A DNA stretch of 64,000 nt. Source: Pelomonas cellulosilytica (GTDB lineage: Bacteria > Pseudomonadota > Gammaproteobacteria > Burkholderiales > Burkholderiaceae_C). Positions 1-8,539 of this stretch are shown here, piece after piece. Below the pieces are notes generated by a model. It ran no database searches, was not told where the DNA came from, and worked only from the letters and a program-made list of their open reading frames with translations. Where the stretch lies: the NCBI RefSeq assembly GCF_021353265.1, contig NZ_JAJTWU010000004.1, positions 242,913-306,912 on the forward strand, written 5' to 3'. Numbering within the stretch: the first letter of the stretch is position 1; the number at the start of each line of letters is the position of its first letter. The position numbers were made by a program, and so were the translations under genes.

Positions 1-2553
1 CTGCTGGGCCGTCGGCGCCACGTTGATGAGCGTCATCACGGCCCGTGGGCCGGCGAGCCCCCGGCCGTCGATCCGGGTCGCCACGAGCACCGGGTTCTGG
101 CCCGCGCCACTGCCGGGGAAGCTCACGCGCCGGCGGATCTCGGCCGCCGAGGCCAGCCGCAGCAGCGGCGTGCTGGCGCGAATGCGGAGCAGGTCGCGGA
201 ACACGTCGCGCGTCCAGGCGACATCGGCCGGCCGCGGCGCGATGCTGTCGTCGGCCAGCCGCTCGGCGGCCAGTTGCCAGTCGCGGCCGCCCGGGCCGTA
301 GTTGTCGCGCCTGGGCGGCAATCCCGTGCCGAAATGATTGCCGCGGCAACTCCAGTCGAGCCGGTTGAACCAGTCTCCCGAGTCGTAGCTGTTGCGGTCC
401 AGGCTCTTGCTGCGCAGGATGTCCTGCCCGGCGTGGAAATACGCCACGCCCTGGCTGAAGGCCACCAGCGCCGCACCCAGCATCTGCACGCGGGCGCGGT
501 CCTCGCGGCTCGTCGAGCGAGGCAGCTTCAGCGCGTTGATGTCGAACAGCGTCTGGTTGTCGTGGTTCTCGACGTAGTTGACGACCTCGCCGGGCTCGCT
601 GGCGAAGCCGGCCGGCTGGTCGCCGTAGGCGATCTGGTCCAGGCGCTTCCTTTCGCCCCGCCACGTTGTCAGCTCGACGCTGCGCAGCGTGCCGGCCAGC
701 CCCACGCGGATCATGTCGGCCGCTTCCAGCAGCGCCTGCGGGCGGGCATCGGCCAGCGCGTTGGGTGCGTAGACCAGGCCGTTGAGCCAGCCTTGGCGGC
801 GCACGCTGTCGTCCCCGCTCTCGCCCGCCCCGCCGCCCCGTGCAGCGTCACGGGCGCGGTCGCTGAACGACGCGATGCCGCTGCCGTTCAAGCTCAGCTG
901 CGAGGCCTGCACGAAGCGGGCGCCATGGGCCACTTCACCGAAGTTCCAGCCCTCGCCCAGCAGTTGCACCGGGCGGCCGGCTTCGGCATCGACGCGGGCA
1001 TGCAACCGCTCCATCGTCTCGCGCGGCTGGTGACCCATCAGGTCGAAGCGCATCGAGTCGATACGGTACTCGCGCACCCACCGCGCCGCGGTGTCGATCA
1101 TCAGCCTGGCCATCATGCGGTGCTCGGTGGCCGTGTTGTCGCAGCAGGTCGAGCGCTCAATCTGGCCGTGCGCGTCAAGCCGGTGGTAGTAGCCGGGGAC
1201 GAGGCGGTCCAGCACCGATTGCGGATGCTGGCCCGCCGCGGCCATGTGGTTGTAGACCATGTCCATGCCCACCCGCAGGCCGGCGCGGTGCAGCGCCATC
1301 ACCATCTGGCGGAACTCGACGACGCGCCGAAGCGGTTCGGTCGCGTAGCTGCCCTCCGGCACGCCGAAGTGCCAGGGGTCGTAGCCCCAGTTGAAACAGT
1401 CCTCGGCCGCCACGGCCATCACGGCAGCCTGCTGGGCATCGCTGTCCGGCGCCGCGGCCGGCACGACGGGCTGCTGGCAGCCCTGCTCGGGGACGCTCGC
1501 GAAGTCGAAGACGGGCAGCAGGTGCACGTCGGTCAGCCCGGCCCGGGCCAGCGCCTTCAGGTGCTTCATGCCGTCGGACGCCGCCTCGGTGAAGGCCAGG
1601 TACTTGCCACGCCAAGCCGGCCGCACGCTCGTGTCGCTGGCCGAGAAGTCGCGCACGTGCAGCTCGTAGATGACCTGGTCGGTCGCGGCCTTCAAGCGCG
1701 CCGGCCGCGGTGCGGCGTCCCAGCCGCGCGGTTTGAGTGCCGGTGCGGCCAGGTCGGCGACGACGCTGAGCCGCGAATCAGCCGTCAGCGCCGCCGAATA
1801 GGGATCGGTGACGAGGTTGCGCACGCGTCCATGCGTGGGCGTCACGACGTCCACCATGAAGCGGTAGCCCTGGCCGCTCAGGTCGCCCGGCAGTTCTGCC
1901 CGCCAGACGCCAGTGGTGTCGTCCCGCTGCATGGCGTCGACAGCCGTAGCGTGTGCTTCGAGCCGGGCATGCCGGCACAGTACGACGCGTTGCGCCGTCG
2001 GCGCCCAGACCACAAAGCGCGTGCGCGCGGGCGTGGGATGCGCGCCGAAATCCTGCACCTGATCTGCCGCGGCATAGCGGTCGTCCAGCGCGCCGGCCAG
2101 TTGCAGGCCGGTGGACGTGATGACACGGCCGGCTTCGTCTTCCAGCACCAGCAGCAGTTGCTCGCGAAACAGCGGCGCCGCGTCGACGCCCGCCGGCAGC
2201 GCGAACCGCGGGCCAGCGCCAATGAAGCGCAAGCGCTCGGGCAGCGGTGCGCCACTCGGCACCAACGCCACGCTGCCGTCGCTGCCGGCGACGGGCTCTC
2301 CTGGCAGGGCCTTAAGGGCTGCCGCGGCCGAGTGATGCAGCCGCAGCCGAGCGTTGGACGGCACCTGCAGCCCCGGCCACTGCAGCGTGGCGGCGTCCAG
2401 CCAGTACGCCTGCGCCGGAGGGCGCACTGACGGCCCCGCGGGCGGCACACCGGCGTTGCAGTCCGCCAGATCAGCGCCACTCGCGCCGATCGCGGCCACG
2501 GCCAGTAGAAGCGCCATCAGCCAGCGCCAGCGATGCCTGTGGGTCAGGCGCAT
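1..2553 (-). CDS. pulA: Secreted type I pullulanase (GH13), 3' end cut by the window edge
   Basis: Debranching enzyme that hydrolyses alpha-1,6 links in pullulan, starch or glycogen. The frame is open from ATG 2553 (AGGAG just upstream) to base 1, giving 851 visible residues with no stop, so the C-terminus lies outside. Residues 1-27 form a signal peptide (basic start, hydrophobic core, ASGA). The pullulanase signature appears as FNWGYDP (387-393). GH13 regions are DMVYNH (431-436), MRFDLMGH with nucleophile D504, LLGEGWNF with acid E534, and VENHDN with D665. A CBM48-like stretch around 190-250 precedes the catalytic barrel. It is divergent from the amylase at 2670 and shares a 116-bp control region holding two HexR-like palindromes. 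Periplasmic or extracellular location is inferred from the signal peptide. Confidence 0.92.
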   Translation of the reverse strand, partial: MRLTHRHRWRWLMALLLAVAAIGASGADLADCNAGVPPAGPSVRPPAQAYWLDAATLQWPGLQVPSNARLRLHHSAAAALKALPGEPVAGSDGSVALVPSGAPLPERLRFIGAGPRFALPAGVDAAPLFREQLLLVLEDEAGRVITSTGLQLAGALDDRYAAADQVQDFGAHPTPARTRFVVWAPTAQRVVLCRHARLEAHATAVDAMQRDDTTGVWRAELPGDLSGQGYRFMVDVVTPTHGRVRNLVTDPYSAALTADSRLSVVADLAAPALKPRGWDAAPRPARLKAATDQVIYELHVRDFSASDTSVRPAWRGKYLAFTEAASDGMKHLKALARAGLTDVHLLPVFDFASVPEQGCQQPVVPAAAPDSDAQQAAVMAVAAEDCFNWGYDPWHFGVPEGSYATEPLRRVVEFRQMVMALHRAGLRVGMDMVYNHMAAAGQHPQSVLDRLVPGYYHRLDAHGQIERSTCCDNTATEHRMMARLMIDTAARWVREYRIDSMRFDLMGHQPRETMERLHARVDAEAGRPVQLLGEGWNFGEVAHGARFVQASQLSLNGSGIASFSDRARDAARGGGAGESGDDSVRRQGWLNGLVYAPNALADARPQALLEAADMIRVGLAGTLRSVELTTWRGERKRLDQIAYGDQPAGFASEPGEVVNYVENHDNQTLFDINALKLPRSTSREDRARVQMLGAALVAFSQGVAYFHAGQDILRSKSLDRNSYDSGDWFNRLDWSCRGNHFGTGLPPRRDNYGPGGRDWQLAAERLADDSIAPRPADVAWTRDVFRDLLRIRASTPLLRLASAAEIRRRVSFPGSGAGQNPVLVATRIDGRGLAGPRAVMTLINVAPTAQQ

Positions 2554-2579
2554 GCATGTCTCCTTGTTGTTGAAATGAT

Positions 2580-2594
2580 CGTAGCAAAACTACA
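2580..2594. promoter_or_regulatory. HexR-like operator, site 1 (CGTAG-N5-CTACA)
   Basis: Palindrome cgtag-caaaa-ctaca, one mismatch from the window consensus TGTAG-N5-CTACA. It lies 27 bp upstream of the pullulanase start, between the divergent starch genes. The binding protein is inferred to be the Glk-HexR fusion at 31425. Confidence 0.65.
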
Positions 2595-2655
2595 CCAAGA
2601 GAAATCCCTGCCAATGCAAAAGCGAGCTGGAGGCTAAGCTCACGCCCCGGAGACA

Positions 2656-2670
2656 AGTAGTTTGAATACA
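2656..2670. promoter_or_regulatory. HexR-like operator, site 2 (imperfect)
   Basis: agtag-tttga-ataca. The central tttga is identical to the perfect site at 16953, with one mismatch in each arm. It abuts the start codon of the amylase at 2670, where a bound repressor would block initiation. It is weaker than the other sites and is counted mainly because every other control region of the island also has a pair. Confidence 0.45.
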
Positions 2671-4313
2671 TGAAGATCAAAAATCTCTTGATGTGCCTGG
2701 CGGCAGCGCTCGCACAGACCGCGCATGCATGGGTCGACACGCGCGCCGTACCGCCCGAGCCGCGGCCCAGCGGGTTATCCGAGCACTGGCAAAACGGCGT
2801 CTTCATGGAAGTCTTTGTCCGCGGCTACCAGGACAGCGACGGCGACGGCATCGGCGACCTGCGCGGGCTGATCCAGCGGCTGGACTATCTGAAGATGCTG
2901 GGCATCAGCGGCCTGTGGCTGATGCCCATCACCGCCAGCAGCGACCACGACCATGGCTACGCCACCATGGACTACCGCCGCATCGAGCCGGCCTACGGCA
3001 CGCTGGCTGACTTTGATGCGCTGATCCGCGAGGCCCACCGGCGCGGCATCGGCATCGTCATGGACTACGTCATCAACCACGCTTCCTGGCAATTCCCGCC
3101 GTTCCAGCAGGCCGTCGCCGACCGCGCAAGCCCGTGGCGCAGCTGGTTCGTCTGGAACCCCGACCCCGGCCCGGGCTGGAACATCTGGGACAAGTACCCG
3201 TGGTACGACGCTAGCCGGCAGCCCTGGACATGGACCGGCGACCTCAAGGACCTGCCTCAGCCGGCACCCGGCGCGCCGGACACTTACTTCGGCACCTTCG
3301 GCCCGGCCATGCCGGACTTCAACCTGCGCAACCCCGACGTCGTGCGCTATCACGAGGACTCATTGCGTTTCTGGCTCAACCGCGGGCTGGACGGCTACCG
3401 GCTCGATGCCGCGCCGCACCTCATCGAGAACAACGCGAAGGACTGGAACGACCAGCCCGAGAGCCGTGCGCTGACCAAGCACTTCCAGGACCTGATCAAG
3501 AGTTACCCGGGACGCTACGTCGTCTGCGAAGCCACGGCCGATCCCATCGCCTACGGCAGGCCGGAGCTGTGCGGCGGCGCCTTTGCGTTCAACCTGAACT
3601 ACGACCTCGTGAAGGCTGCCAAGGGCGACGCCGACGCGGTGCAGCGCGTGGCGGACTACCACCGCACGATGTTGCCGACGATGGCGACCTTCCTGCACAA
3701 CCACGACATCTTCACCGGCCGCCGCCTGTGGGACCAGCTGCACGGCGACGAGGCCCGCTACCGACTGGCCGCCGCAAGCTATCTGCTGCTGCCTGGCACG
3801 CCCTTCGTCTACTACGGCGAGGAGATAGGCCTGGCCGGCATCGACGGCAAGGACGCCAGCGACGACGCGCCGCTGCGCGCGCCGATGAGCTGGACGCCGT
3901 CCGGCGGCTTCTCGACGAACCCGCAGCCCTTTCGCCCACTGGCGCTGAACCGCAGCCAGCACAACGCCGAGAGCCAGCAGCGAGATGCCGGCTCGCTGTT
4001 CAACTTCTACCGCGAGCTCATTGCGCTGCGCCGGGCCTCCCCGTCACTCACCGTCGGCACCTATGAGCGCGGGCAAGTGCAGGGCACGGCCTGGCAGTTC
4101 ACGCGCCGCCATGGCCGCGAGCTGAGCCTCGTCGCCATCAACTACGGCGACGCGCCGGTCACCGTCACCGTCGATGCGCTGCCACGGCGCGCGCGCGCCA
4201 TCGCGCTGCTGCCGCGCGGCGTCGCGCCGCTGCGCACCGACAGCAACGGGCAAGCGAAAGCAGTGCTGCCGCCGCTGTCAGTCCGCGTCTACCGCCTGCA
4301 ACTGCCGGAATAG
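2670..4313 (+). CDS. Exported GH13 alpha-amylase family glycosidase
   Basis: 547 residues. A 20-residue signal peptide (MKIKN..., hydrophobic core, cleavage after AHA) implies the periplasm or outside. The GH13 barrel starts near residue 45. Region I is DYVINH (132-137), region II GYRLDA with nucleophile D246, region III CEAT with E287, and region IV HNHD with D346. The overall pattern resembles the oligo-1,6-glucosidase/trehalose-synthase branch rather than classical alpha-amylase, so an alpha-glucosidase or maltogenic activity on short dextrins is likely; the exact substrate cannot be read from sequence. The start is fixed by a stop codon just upstream, and the Shine-Dalgarno is poor (GGAGA about 16 nt away). 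It is followed after 2 bp by a second GH13 gene, so the two are probably co-translated. Confidence 0.85.
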   Translation: MKIKNLLMCLAAALAQTAHAWVDTRAVPPEPRPSGLSEHWQNGVFMEVFVRGYQDSDGDGIGDLRGLIQRLDYLKMLGISGLWLMPITASSDHDHGYATMDYRRIEPAYGTLADFDALIREAHRRGIGIVMDYVINHASWQFPPFQQAVADRASPWRSWFVWNPDPGPGWNIWDKYPWYDASRQPWTWTGDLKDLPQPAPGAPDTYFGTFGPAMPDFNLRNPDVVRYHEDSLRFWLNRGLDGYRLDAAPHLIENNAKDWNDQPESRALTKHFQDLIKSYPGRYVVCEATADPIAYGRPELCGGAFAFNLNYDLVKAAKGDADAVQRVADYHRTMLPTMATFLHNHDIFTGRRLWDQLHGDEARYRLAAASYLLLPGTPFVYYGEEIGLAGIDGKDASDDAPLRAPMSWTPSGGFSTNPQPFRPLALNRSQHNAESQQRDAGSLFNFYRELIALRRASPSLTVGTYERGQVQGTAWQFTRRHGRELSLVAINYGDAPVTVTVDALPRRARAIALLPRGVAPLRTDSNGQAKAVLPPLSVRVYRLQLPE

Positions 4314-4315
4314 CC

Positions 4316-6151
4316 ATGTTCAGGTCCCTGATCACCCTTGCCACCGCCCTGCTGATGACCCTGCCCACGCTGGCCGCCGGCCTCCAACACGTTGAACCGC
4401 CCCATTGGTGGACGGGCATGCGCGACACCTCGCTGCAGCTGATGCTGCACGGCCCCGGTATCGCCGATGCGACGCCGCAACTGGCGCCCTACCCCGGCGT
4501 CACGCTCAAGGGCAGCCACCGCGCCGACAGCCCGAACTACCTGTTCGTGGACCTGGACATCGGACCCAACGCCGCCCCCGGCGATCTGACGCTGACGCTG
4601 GCCGACACCACGCTGCGCTACCCGCTGCGCCCACGCGCGCCGGGCTCGGCCGAGCGACAGGGCTTCGGCTCGAAAGATGCGATCTATCTCGTCGTGCCCG
4701 ACCGCTTCGCCCAGGGCGCGGCGCTGGGAAACGCCGGCATGAAGGAAGGCGTCCACCGCGCCGATCCCAACGGCCGCCACGGCGGCGACCTGGCCGGCCT
4801 GCGCCAGCATCTGGGCTACATCGCGGGCCTGGGCTTCACGCAGGTCTGGCCCACGCCGCTGGTAGAGAACAACAGCGCGCAGTACAGCTACCACGGCTAT
4901 GCCGCGACCGATTTCTACCGGATCGACCCGCGCTTCGGCAGCAACGCCGACTTCGGCTCCTTGGTCACCGAGGCCCGCGCCCACGGCCTGGGCGTCATCC
5001 AGGACGTGGTGCTCAACCACATCGGCGCCGGCCACTGGTGGATGGCCGACCTGCCGGCCCGGGACTGGCTCAACCACGGGCCGGAAGGCCACTACCAGGA
5101 GACGCATCACGCGCGCATGACGCTGCAGGACCCGTACGCGGCGCCCAGCGACCGCCAGCGCTTCACCGACGGCTGGTTCGTGCCCGGCATGCCCGACCTC
5201 AACCAACGCCGCCCCGAGCTGGCGACCTATCTCACGCAGATGACGCTCTGGTGGATCGAGACTTACAGCCTGTCGGGCCTGCGCACCGACACCTATTCCT
5301 ACTCGGACCGCGACTTCCTGACCCGCTGGTCCGCCCGCGTCATGCAGGAGTACCCGCGGCTCAACATCGTCGGTGAGGAATGGAGCCCCTACCCTGCTGT
5401 GGTCTCATACTGGCAGCGCGGCAAGCACAACCACGACGGCTATGTGTCCTATGCGCCGAGCATGATGGACTTCCCGATGAACGGCGCGCTGCTGGGCGGC
5501 CTCACCGAGGCCGATGGCGCCTACACCGGCCTGCAGCGGCTGTACGAAGGTCTGGCGCATGACTTCGTTTACCCCGACGCAGGCAACCTCGTGCTGTTCG
5601 ACGGCAACCACGACACGCCGCGGCTGTTCCCGTTGCTGAAGCACGACGTGGGGCTCACCAAGCTCGCCCTCGCCTACCTGGCCACCACGCGTCGCATCCC
5701 GCAGCTGTTCTACGGCACCGAACTGCTGATGGACAGCCCGACGGAACGCGACGACGGCCGCGTGCGTGCCGACATGCCCGGCGGCTGGCCGGGCGACCCG
5801 GTCAACGCCTTCACCGGCGAGGGCCTGAGCGAGCAGCAGCGCGACATGCTCGACTGGACGCGCCGGCTTTTCAGCTGGCGCAAGACGGCCACCGCAATCC
5901 ATGATGGCGCGCTCATGCAGTACGCGCCGATGGACGGTGTCTACGTGTTCTTCCGCTACGACAGTGAGCGCACAGTGATGGTCGCGCTGAACAAGAACGA
6001 CAAGCCGGTGGAGCTGGTGCTGTCGCGATTCGGCGAACGGCTTACGGGCCAGCGATCCGCAACTGACGTGATGAGTGGTCGGCGGCTTGCCCTCGGTGAG
6101 CGAGTCACTTTGCCGGCGCGGTCACCACTCATCTTGGAATTGAAGCGCTAA
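4316..6151 (+). CDS. Periplasmic cyclomaltodextrinase/neopullulanase-like GH13 enzyme
   Basis: 611 residues with a signal peptide (about 1-21). Residues 24-105 form the beta-sandwich N-domain typical of cyclomaltodextrinases and Bacteroides SusA-like neopullulanases (HVEPPHWWTGM near 25-35). The barrel has QDVVLNH (229-235), GLRTDTYS with nucleophile D325, IVGEEW with acid E354, and DGNHDTPR with D433, so all three catalytic residues are present. It would cut cyclodextrins, pullulan or maltodextrins to maltose and panose after outer-membrane uptake. It starts 2 bp after the stop of the upstream GH13 gene and ends the operon. Confidence 0.88.
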   Translation: MFRSLITLATALLMTLPTLAAGLQHVEPPHWWTGMRDTSLQLMLHGPGIADATPQLAPYPGVTLKGSHRADSPNYLFVDLDIGPNAAPGDLTLTLADTTLRYPLRPRAPGSAERQGFGSKDAIYLVVPDRFAQGAALGNAGMKEGVHRADPNGRHGGDLAGLRQHLGYIAGLGFTQVWPTPLVENNSAQYSYHGYAATDFYRIDPRFGSNADFGSLVTEARAHGLGVIQDVVLNHIGAGHWWMADLPARDWLNHGPEGHYQETHHARMTLQDPYAAPSDRQRFTDGWFVPGMPDLNQRRPELATYLTQMTLWWIETYSLSGLRTDTYSYSDRDFLTRWSARVMQEYPRLNIVGEEWSPYPAVVSYWQRGKHNHDGYVSYAPSMMDFPMNGALLGGLTEADGAYTGLQRLYEGLAHDFVYPDAGNLVLFDGNHDTPRLFPLLKHDVGLTKLALAYLATTRRIPQLFYGTELLMDSPTERDDGRVRADMPGGWPGDPVNAFTGEGLSEQQRDMLDWTRRLFSWRKTATAIHDGALMQYAPMDGVYVFFRYDSERTVMVALNKNDKPVELVLSRFGERLTGQRSATDVMSGRRLALGERVTLPARSPLILELKR

Positions 6152-6265
6152 CTGAGGAGCCCAACGACTACCGACTCGTCAACGTGTCAGCGGCCCGCTA
6201 GAACGATTGCGCCACGTCAGTGCGTGCGATCAATGCTGAGAACCGCCAGGGACGGGCAAGTAAGG

Positions 6266-6961
6266 TCAACGGCTGCTGCGGCGTCTGGCGATGAAGCCAA
6301 CACCCGCCAAGCCAGCGAGCATCAGCGCATAGGTTTGCGGCTCGGGGACGGGAAGTGCTTGAAAAGTGAGCTTGGCACGGGTATCTGGGATGGCGCCTAC
6401 AAACGCTGCCTCACCTGGCCCCGCGGTTACGTCGAGCCTTACTCGCAGACTCATCGCTGCAGTTCTAAAACTTCCTTCGATCAGATTGTAAGTTCCAGAA
6501 AAAGTGCCGAACGAGTAACCGTCAGAACCGTATTCCGTCCTGGTCATCCACGATGGCTGCATCCATTCAGCCTCCCCTCCATCAACAGAAATTACATAGT
6601 AGAACGTTGCGTTTACACCTGAACCTCCAAACGTCGTAGCGGTTCTGAAGAATGTTAGATCTCCGAGCTCAACATTCAACCCTTTCAGGACATATCCCTC
6701 ATTGGCCGAAAACGCAAAATCACCCAATCCAAACGAATAGGATTTTGCGATTTCATTTGGCACCCCAGCGTTCACTTTGGGGGAAATTTTCCACGTCAAT
6801 TCTTGCGCGGCCTGACCATCGTTAAAATCAACATGATCGCCCACAATAAAGTACGACGAATAGTTCAACGAATAGGCTTGAGTATTTACTGAATCCTCAA
6901 AAGCCATGGCGCAGCTGGCGGCATTCAACATCAACACAAGAGCGAGAAACTTCATTTTCAT
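6266..6961 (-). CDS. PEP-CTERM sorting-domain protein
   Basis: 231 residues from ATG 6961, which has a good GGAG upstream; the open frame extends further 5' but that stretch has no protein character. An N-terminal signal peptide (MKMKFLALVLMLNAASCAMA) is followed by a beta-rich, low-homology body. The C-terminus is a canonical PEP-CTERM signal: VPEP, hydrophobic helix, RRRSSR. Family knowledge: such proteins are processed by an exosortase and delivered to the cell surface or exopolysaccharide. No exosortase lies in this window. The body is not recognised. A second PEP-CTERM gene lies immediately upstream on the same strand. Confidence 0.82.
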   Translation of the reverse strand: MKMKFLALVLMLNAASCAMAFEDSVNTQAYSLNYSSYFIVGDHVDFNDGQAAQELTWKISPKVNAGVPNEIAKSYSFGLGDFAFSANEGYVLKGLNVELGDLTFFRTATTFGGSGVNATFYYVISVDGGEAEWMQPSWMTRTEYGSDGYSFGTFSGTYNLIEGSFRTAAMSLRVRLDVTAGPGEAAFVGAIPDTRAKLTFQALPVPEPQTYALMLAGLAGVGFIARRRSSR

Positions 6962-7190
6962 GGCAAATTCTCCAGGTGTATGTATGGCAGTGGCGCGGCT
7001 GACAGCACGCGAGAGGCGCGCAAGAGCGGCGCCTGAATGCAAGGACGATTGGTCGCAAGGCGGCGCGCCACAACAGAACGCCGCATCCAGGGGACTGCAA
7101 GCACCGCAGCTAGACGCTCCAGCGTGGCGGCATGAGGCACCGAGCGCCTGCTCGCGTCTCAGATCGGCAAAGCGACGACGTCCCGGGAAC

Positions 7191-8006
7191 TCAGGTTGCA
7201 GCGGGACGCCCCGAGTGCGGATATGAGCGGTCGTGCCGAACTTCGGCAGTCGCAAGCGGCACAGGCTCAGACCTAAACAACGAAGGCCCCAATGGCGCCC
7301 CTTGGTTTGAACCTGACAAGCGGCGGCGAGCAAACAGCGCCAACACGGCCAGCCCCGCAGTGATTAATGCATATGAGTCGGGTTCAGGGACCGGCACCGC
7401 CTGGAACGTGAAACGGAGCCTACCGTCCTCCAGTGTGTCAAGGATGTTATATGCAGGGCCGTCCATATAGAGTTCTGAAACGACTTTCAGCGCTCGCTTG
7501 CCCTCCAGATCAACCACGACTCCACTTGCAGACCATTGCTCGACATGATCGCTGATCGGCACGCTCGCGCTCGCGAGCTTGACTCGGGGCCTCTTAAGCC
7601 AGATTGAATGGTAAGATTCATCGACGTTTTCAGACCAACGGTTGAAGAAACTTAAACCGTTGTCGCCTTTGTTGTCCCAGGCGTGGATGTAATCTCCGAC
7701 TTGCGCCGAAAGGCCTCCGCGGAATTCGAAACCCTCACTCAACAACAGCGTGAAAGACACGGCATATATCGAACCCGGCGCACCAAAGTACGAGTACTTC
7801 GGAAGAATCCACTCAAAACTGTAAACGCCATTCGGCCCCTCGCTGAATTTTTCGATATACCCGAGCGTCGCACGAGACAGCCCCTCGCCGTCCGGGTTAT
7901 AGGCGATGGAATAGGCGCCGAGGGGGAGTGTTGTTGTCTCCGCACGGGCACCATCAGCGGGTAGCAAACACAGCGCCGCTGCAGCGACGAAAGCAAGTTT
8001 CAGCAT
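7191..8006 (-). CDS. PEP-CTERM protein with an unusual C-terminal tail
   Basis: 271 residues. The start at 8006 has AGGAG six bases upstream, and a signal peptide ends near ARA (22). The body is beta-rich and weakly similar in layout to the neighbour at 6266-6961 (both carry the pattern F-QA-VPEP near the end). The sorting signal VPEP (206-209), hydrophobic helix and RRR (227-229) is complete, but the frame runs on for about 42 further polar residues to the stop at 7191. PEP-CTERM signals are normally at the extreme C-terminus. I see no stop close behind the RRR in the other frames, so a simple single-base frameshift does not restore a normal end. Confidence 0.72.
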   Translation of the reverse strand: MLKLAFVAAAALCLLPADGARAETTTLPLGAYSIAYNPDGEGLSRATLGYIEKFSEGPNGVYSFEWILPKYSYFGAPGSIYAVSFTLLLSEGFEFRGGLSAQVGDYIHAWDNKGDNGLSFFNRWSENVDESYHSIWLKRPRVKLASASVPISDHVEQWSASGVVVDLEGKRALKVVSELYMDGPAYNILDTLEDGRLRFTFQAVPVPEPDSYALITAGLAVLALFARRRLSGSNQGAPLGPSLFRSEPVPLATAEVRHDRSYPHSGRPAAT

Positions 8007-8118
8007 GCCGTTCTCCTGTCGATGTGTGGGGGAGCGCGCCTGCGATGCGCGGCTCGATCACGTCCGCCGATGCGGCCCGTGTTGAGAGGCCGCCGGAGAG
8101 GACTTCTTCACACGGCGG

Positions 8119-8510
8119 TTCACTCCTCACAGCCGCAACGCAACATCGCGGCGTTTGTTCCACGAAGCCGCAGATGCGCCCCTTGGTAGAGACGCCGCCA
8201 CAGACCCAGTCGCGACAGCGACGACCCACGCAAATGAGGGGGGCAGGCGGCGGTCGCCATCAGTCGGGCGCTTCAGCAAGTCGATGCACGCCTATGGAGG
8301 TGGACACGGCGATGCAGGCGCTGCCGGAGACCGCTACGTGTGGGGGGATGCCCGTGTGCAGCGCCGCGACCACATCGGCGAGCCGTTGCCGGGCCTCCGC
8401 CGGCGTGGAACACGCGCGCTCCCGACCTCGGAAATCGGGCCCTGTGAGGCCACAAGCCCTGCACCAGCGCCATCACGCTCGCATCCCATGGACGATGGAC
8501 GGCGAGCAAA
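8119..8510 (-). pseudogene. Decayed GGDEF (diguanylate cyclase) domain fragment
   Basis: This 530-bp stretch between malQ and a PEP-CTERM gene has no intact gene. On the minus strand, short pieces in different frames resemble consecutive parts of a GGDEF domain. WDASVMALVQGL resembles the usual HGHxxGDxVLxxL helix. RFRGRERA sits where R-Y/F-GGEEF would be, followed by EARQRLADVVAALHTG, then VSTSIGVHRLAEAPD (the conserved VSIGV strand). RRLYQGAHLRLRGTNAAML resembles ADxxLYxAKxxGRNR. At least two frame changes and a stop interrupt it. This is my alignment by eye to known GGDEF motifs; a chance match cannot be excluded. Confidence 0.35.
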
Positions 8511-8539
8511 GCGCGCCGCGAACCAGCCCGAGGAGCGGG

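Noticed and set aside
274..2430. Long plus-strand open frame of more than 700 codons
   Set aside because: It is antisense to the pullulanase, which has all catalytic motifs and a start with ribosome site. Its translation is rich in His/Arg/Val-Gln without domain character, as usual for the opposite strand of high-GC genes.
2471..2553. Lipoprotein signal in the pullulanase (as in Klebsiella PulA)
   Set aside because: The only early Cys lies in LADC, with Asp before Cys, which does not fit a lipobox; an ordinary signal peptide cleavage fits better.
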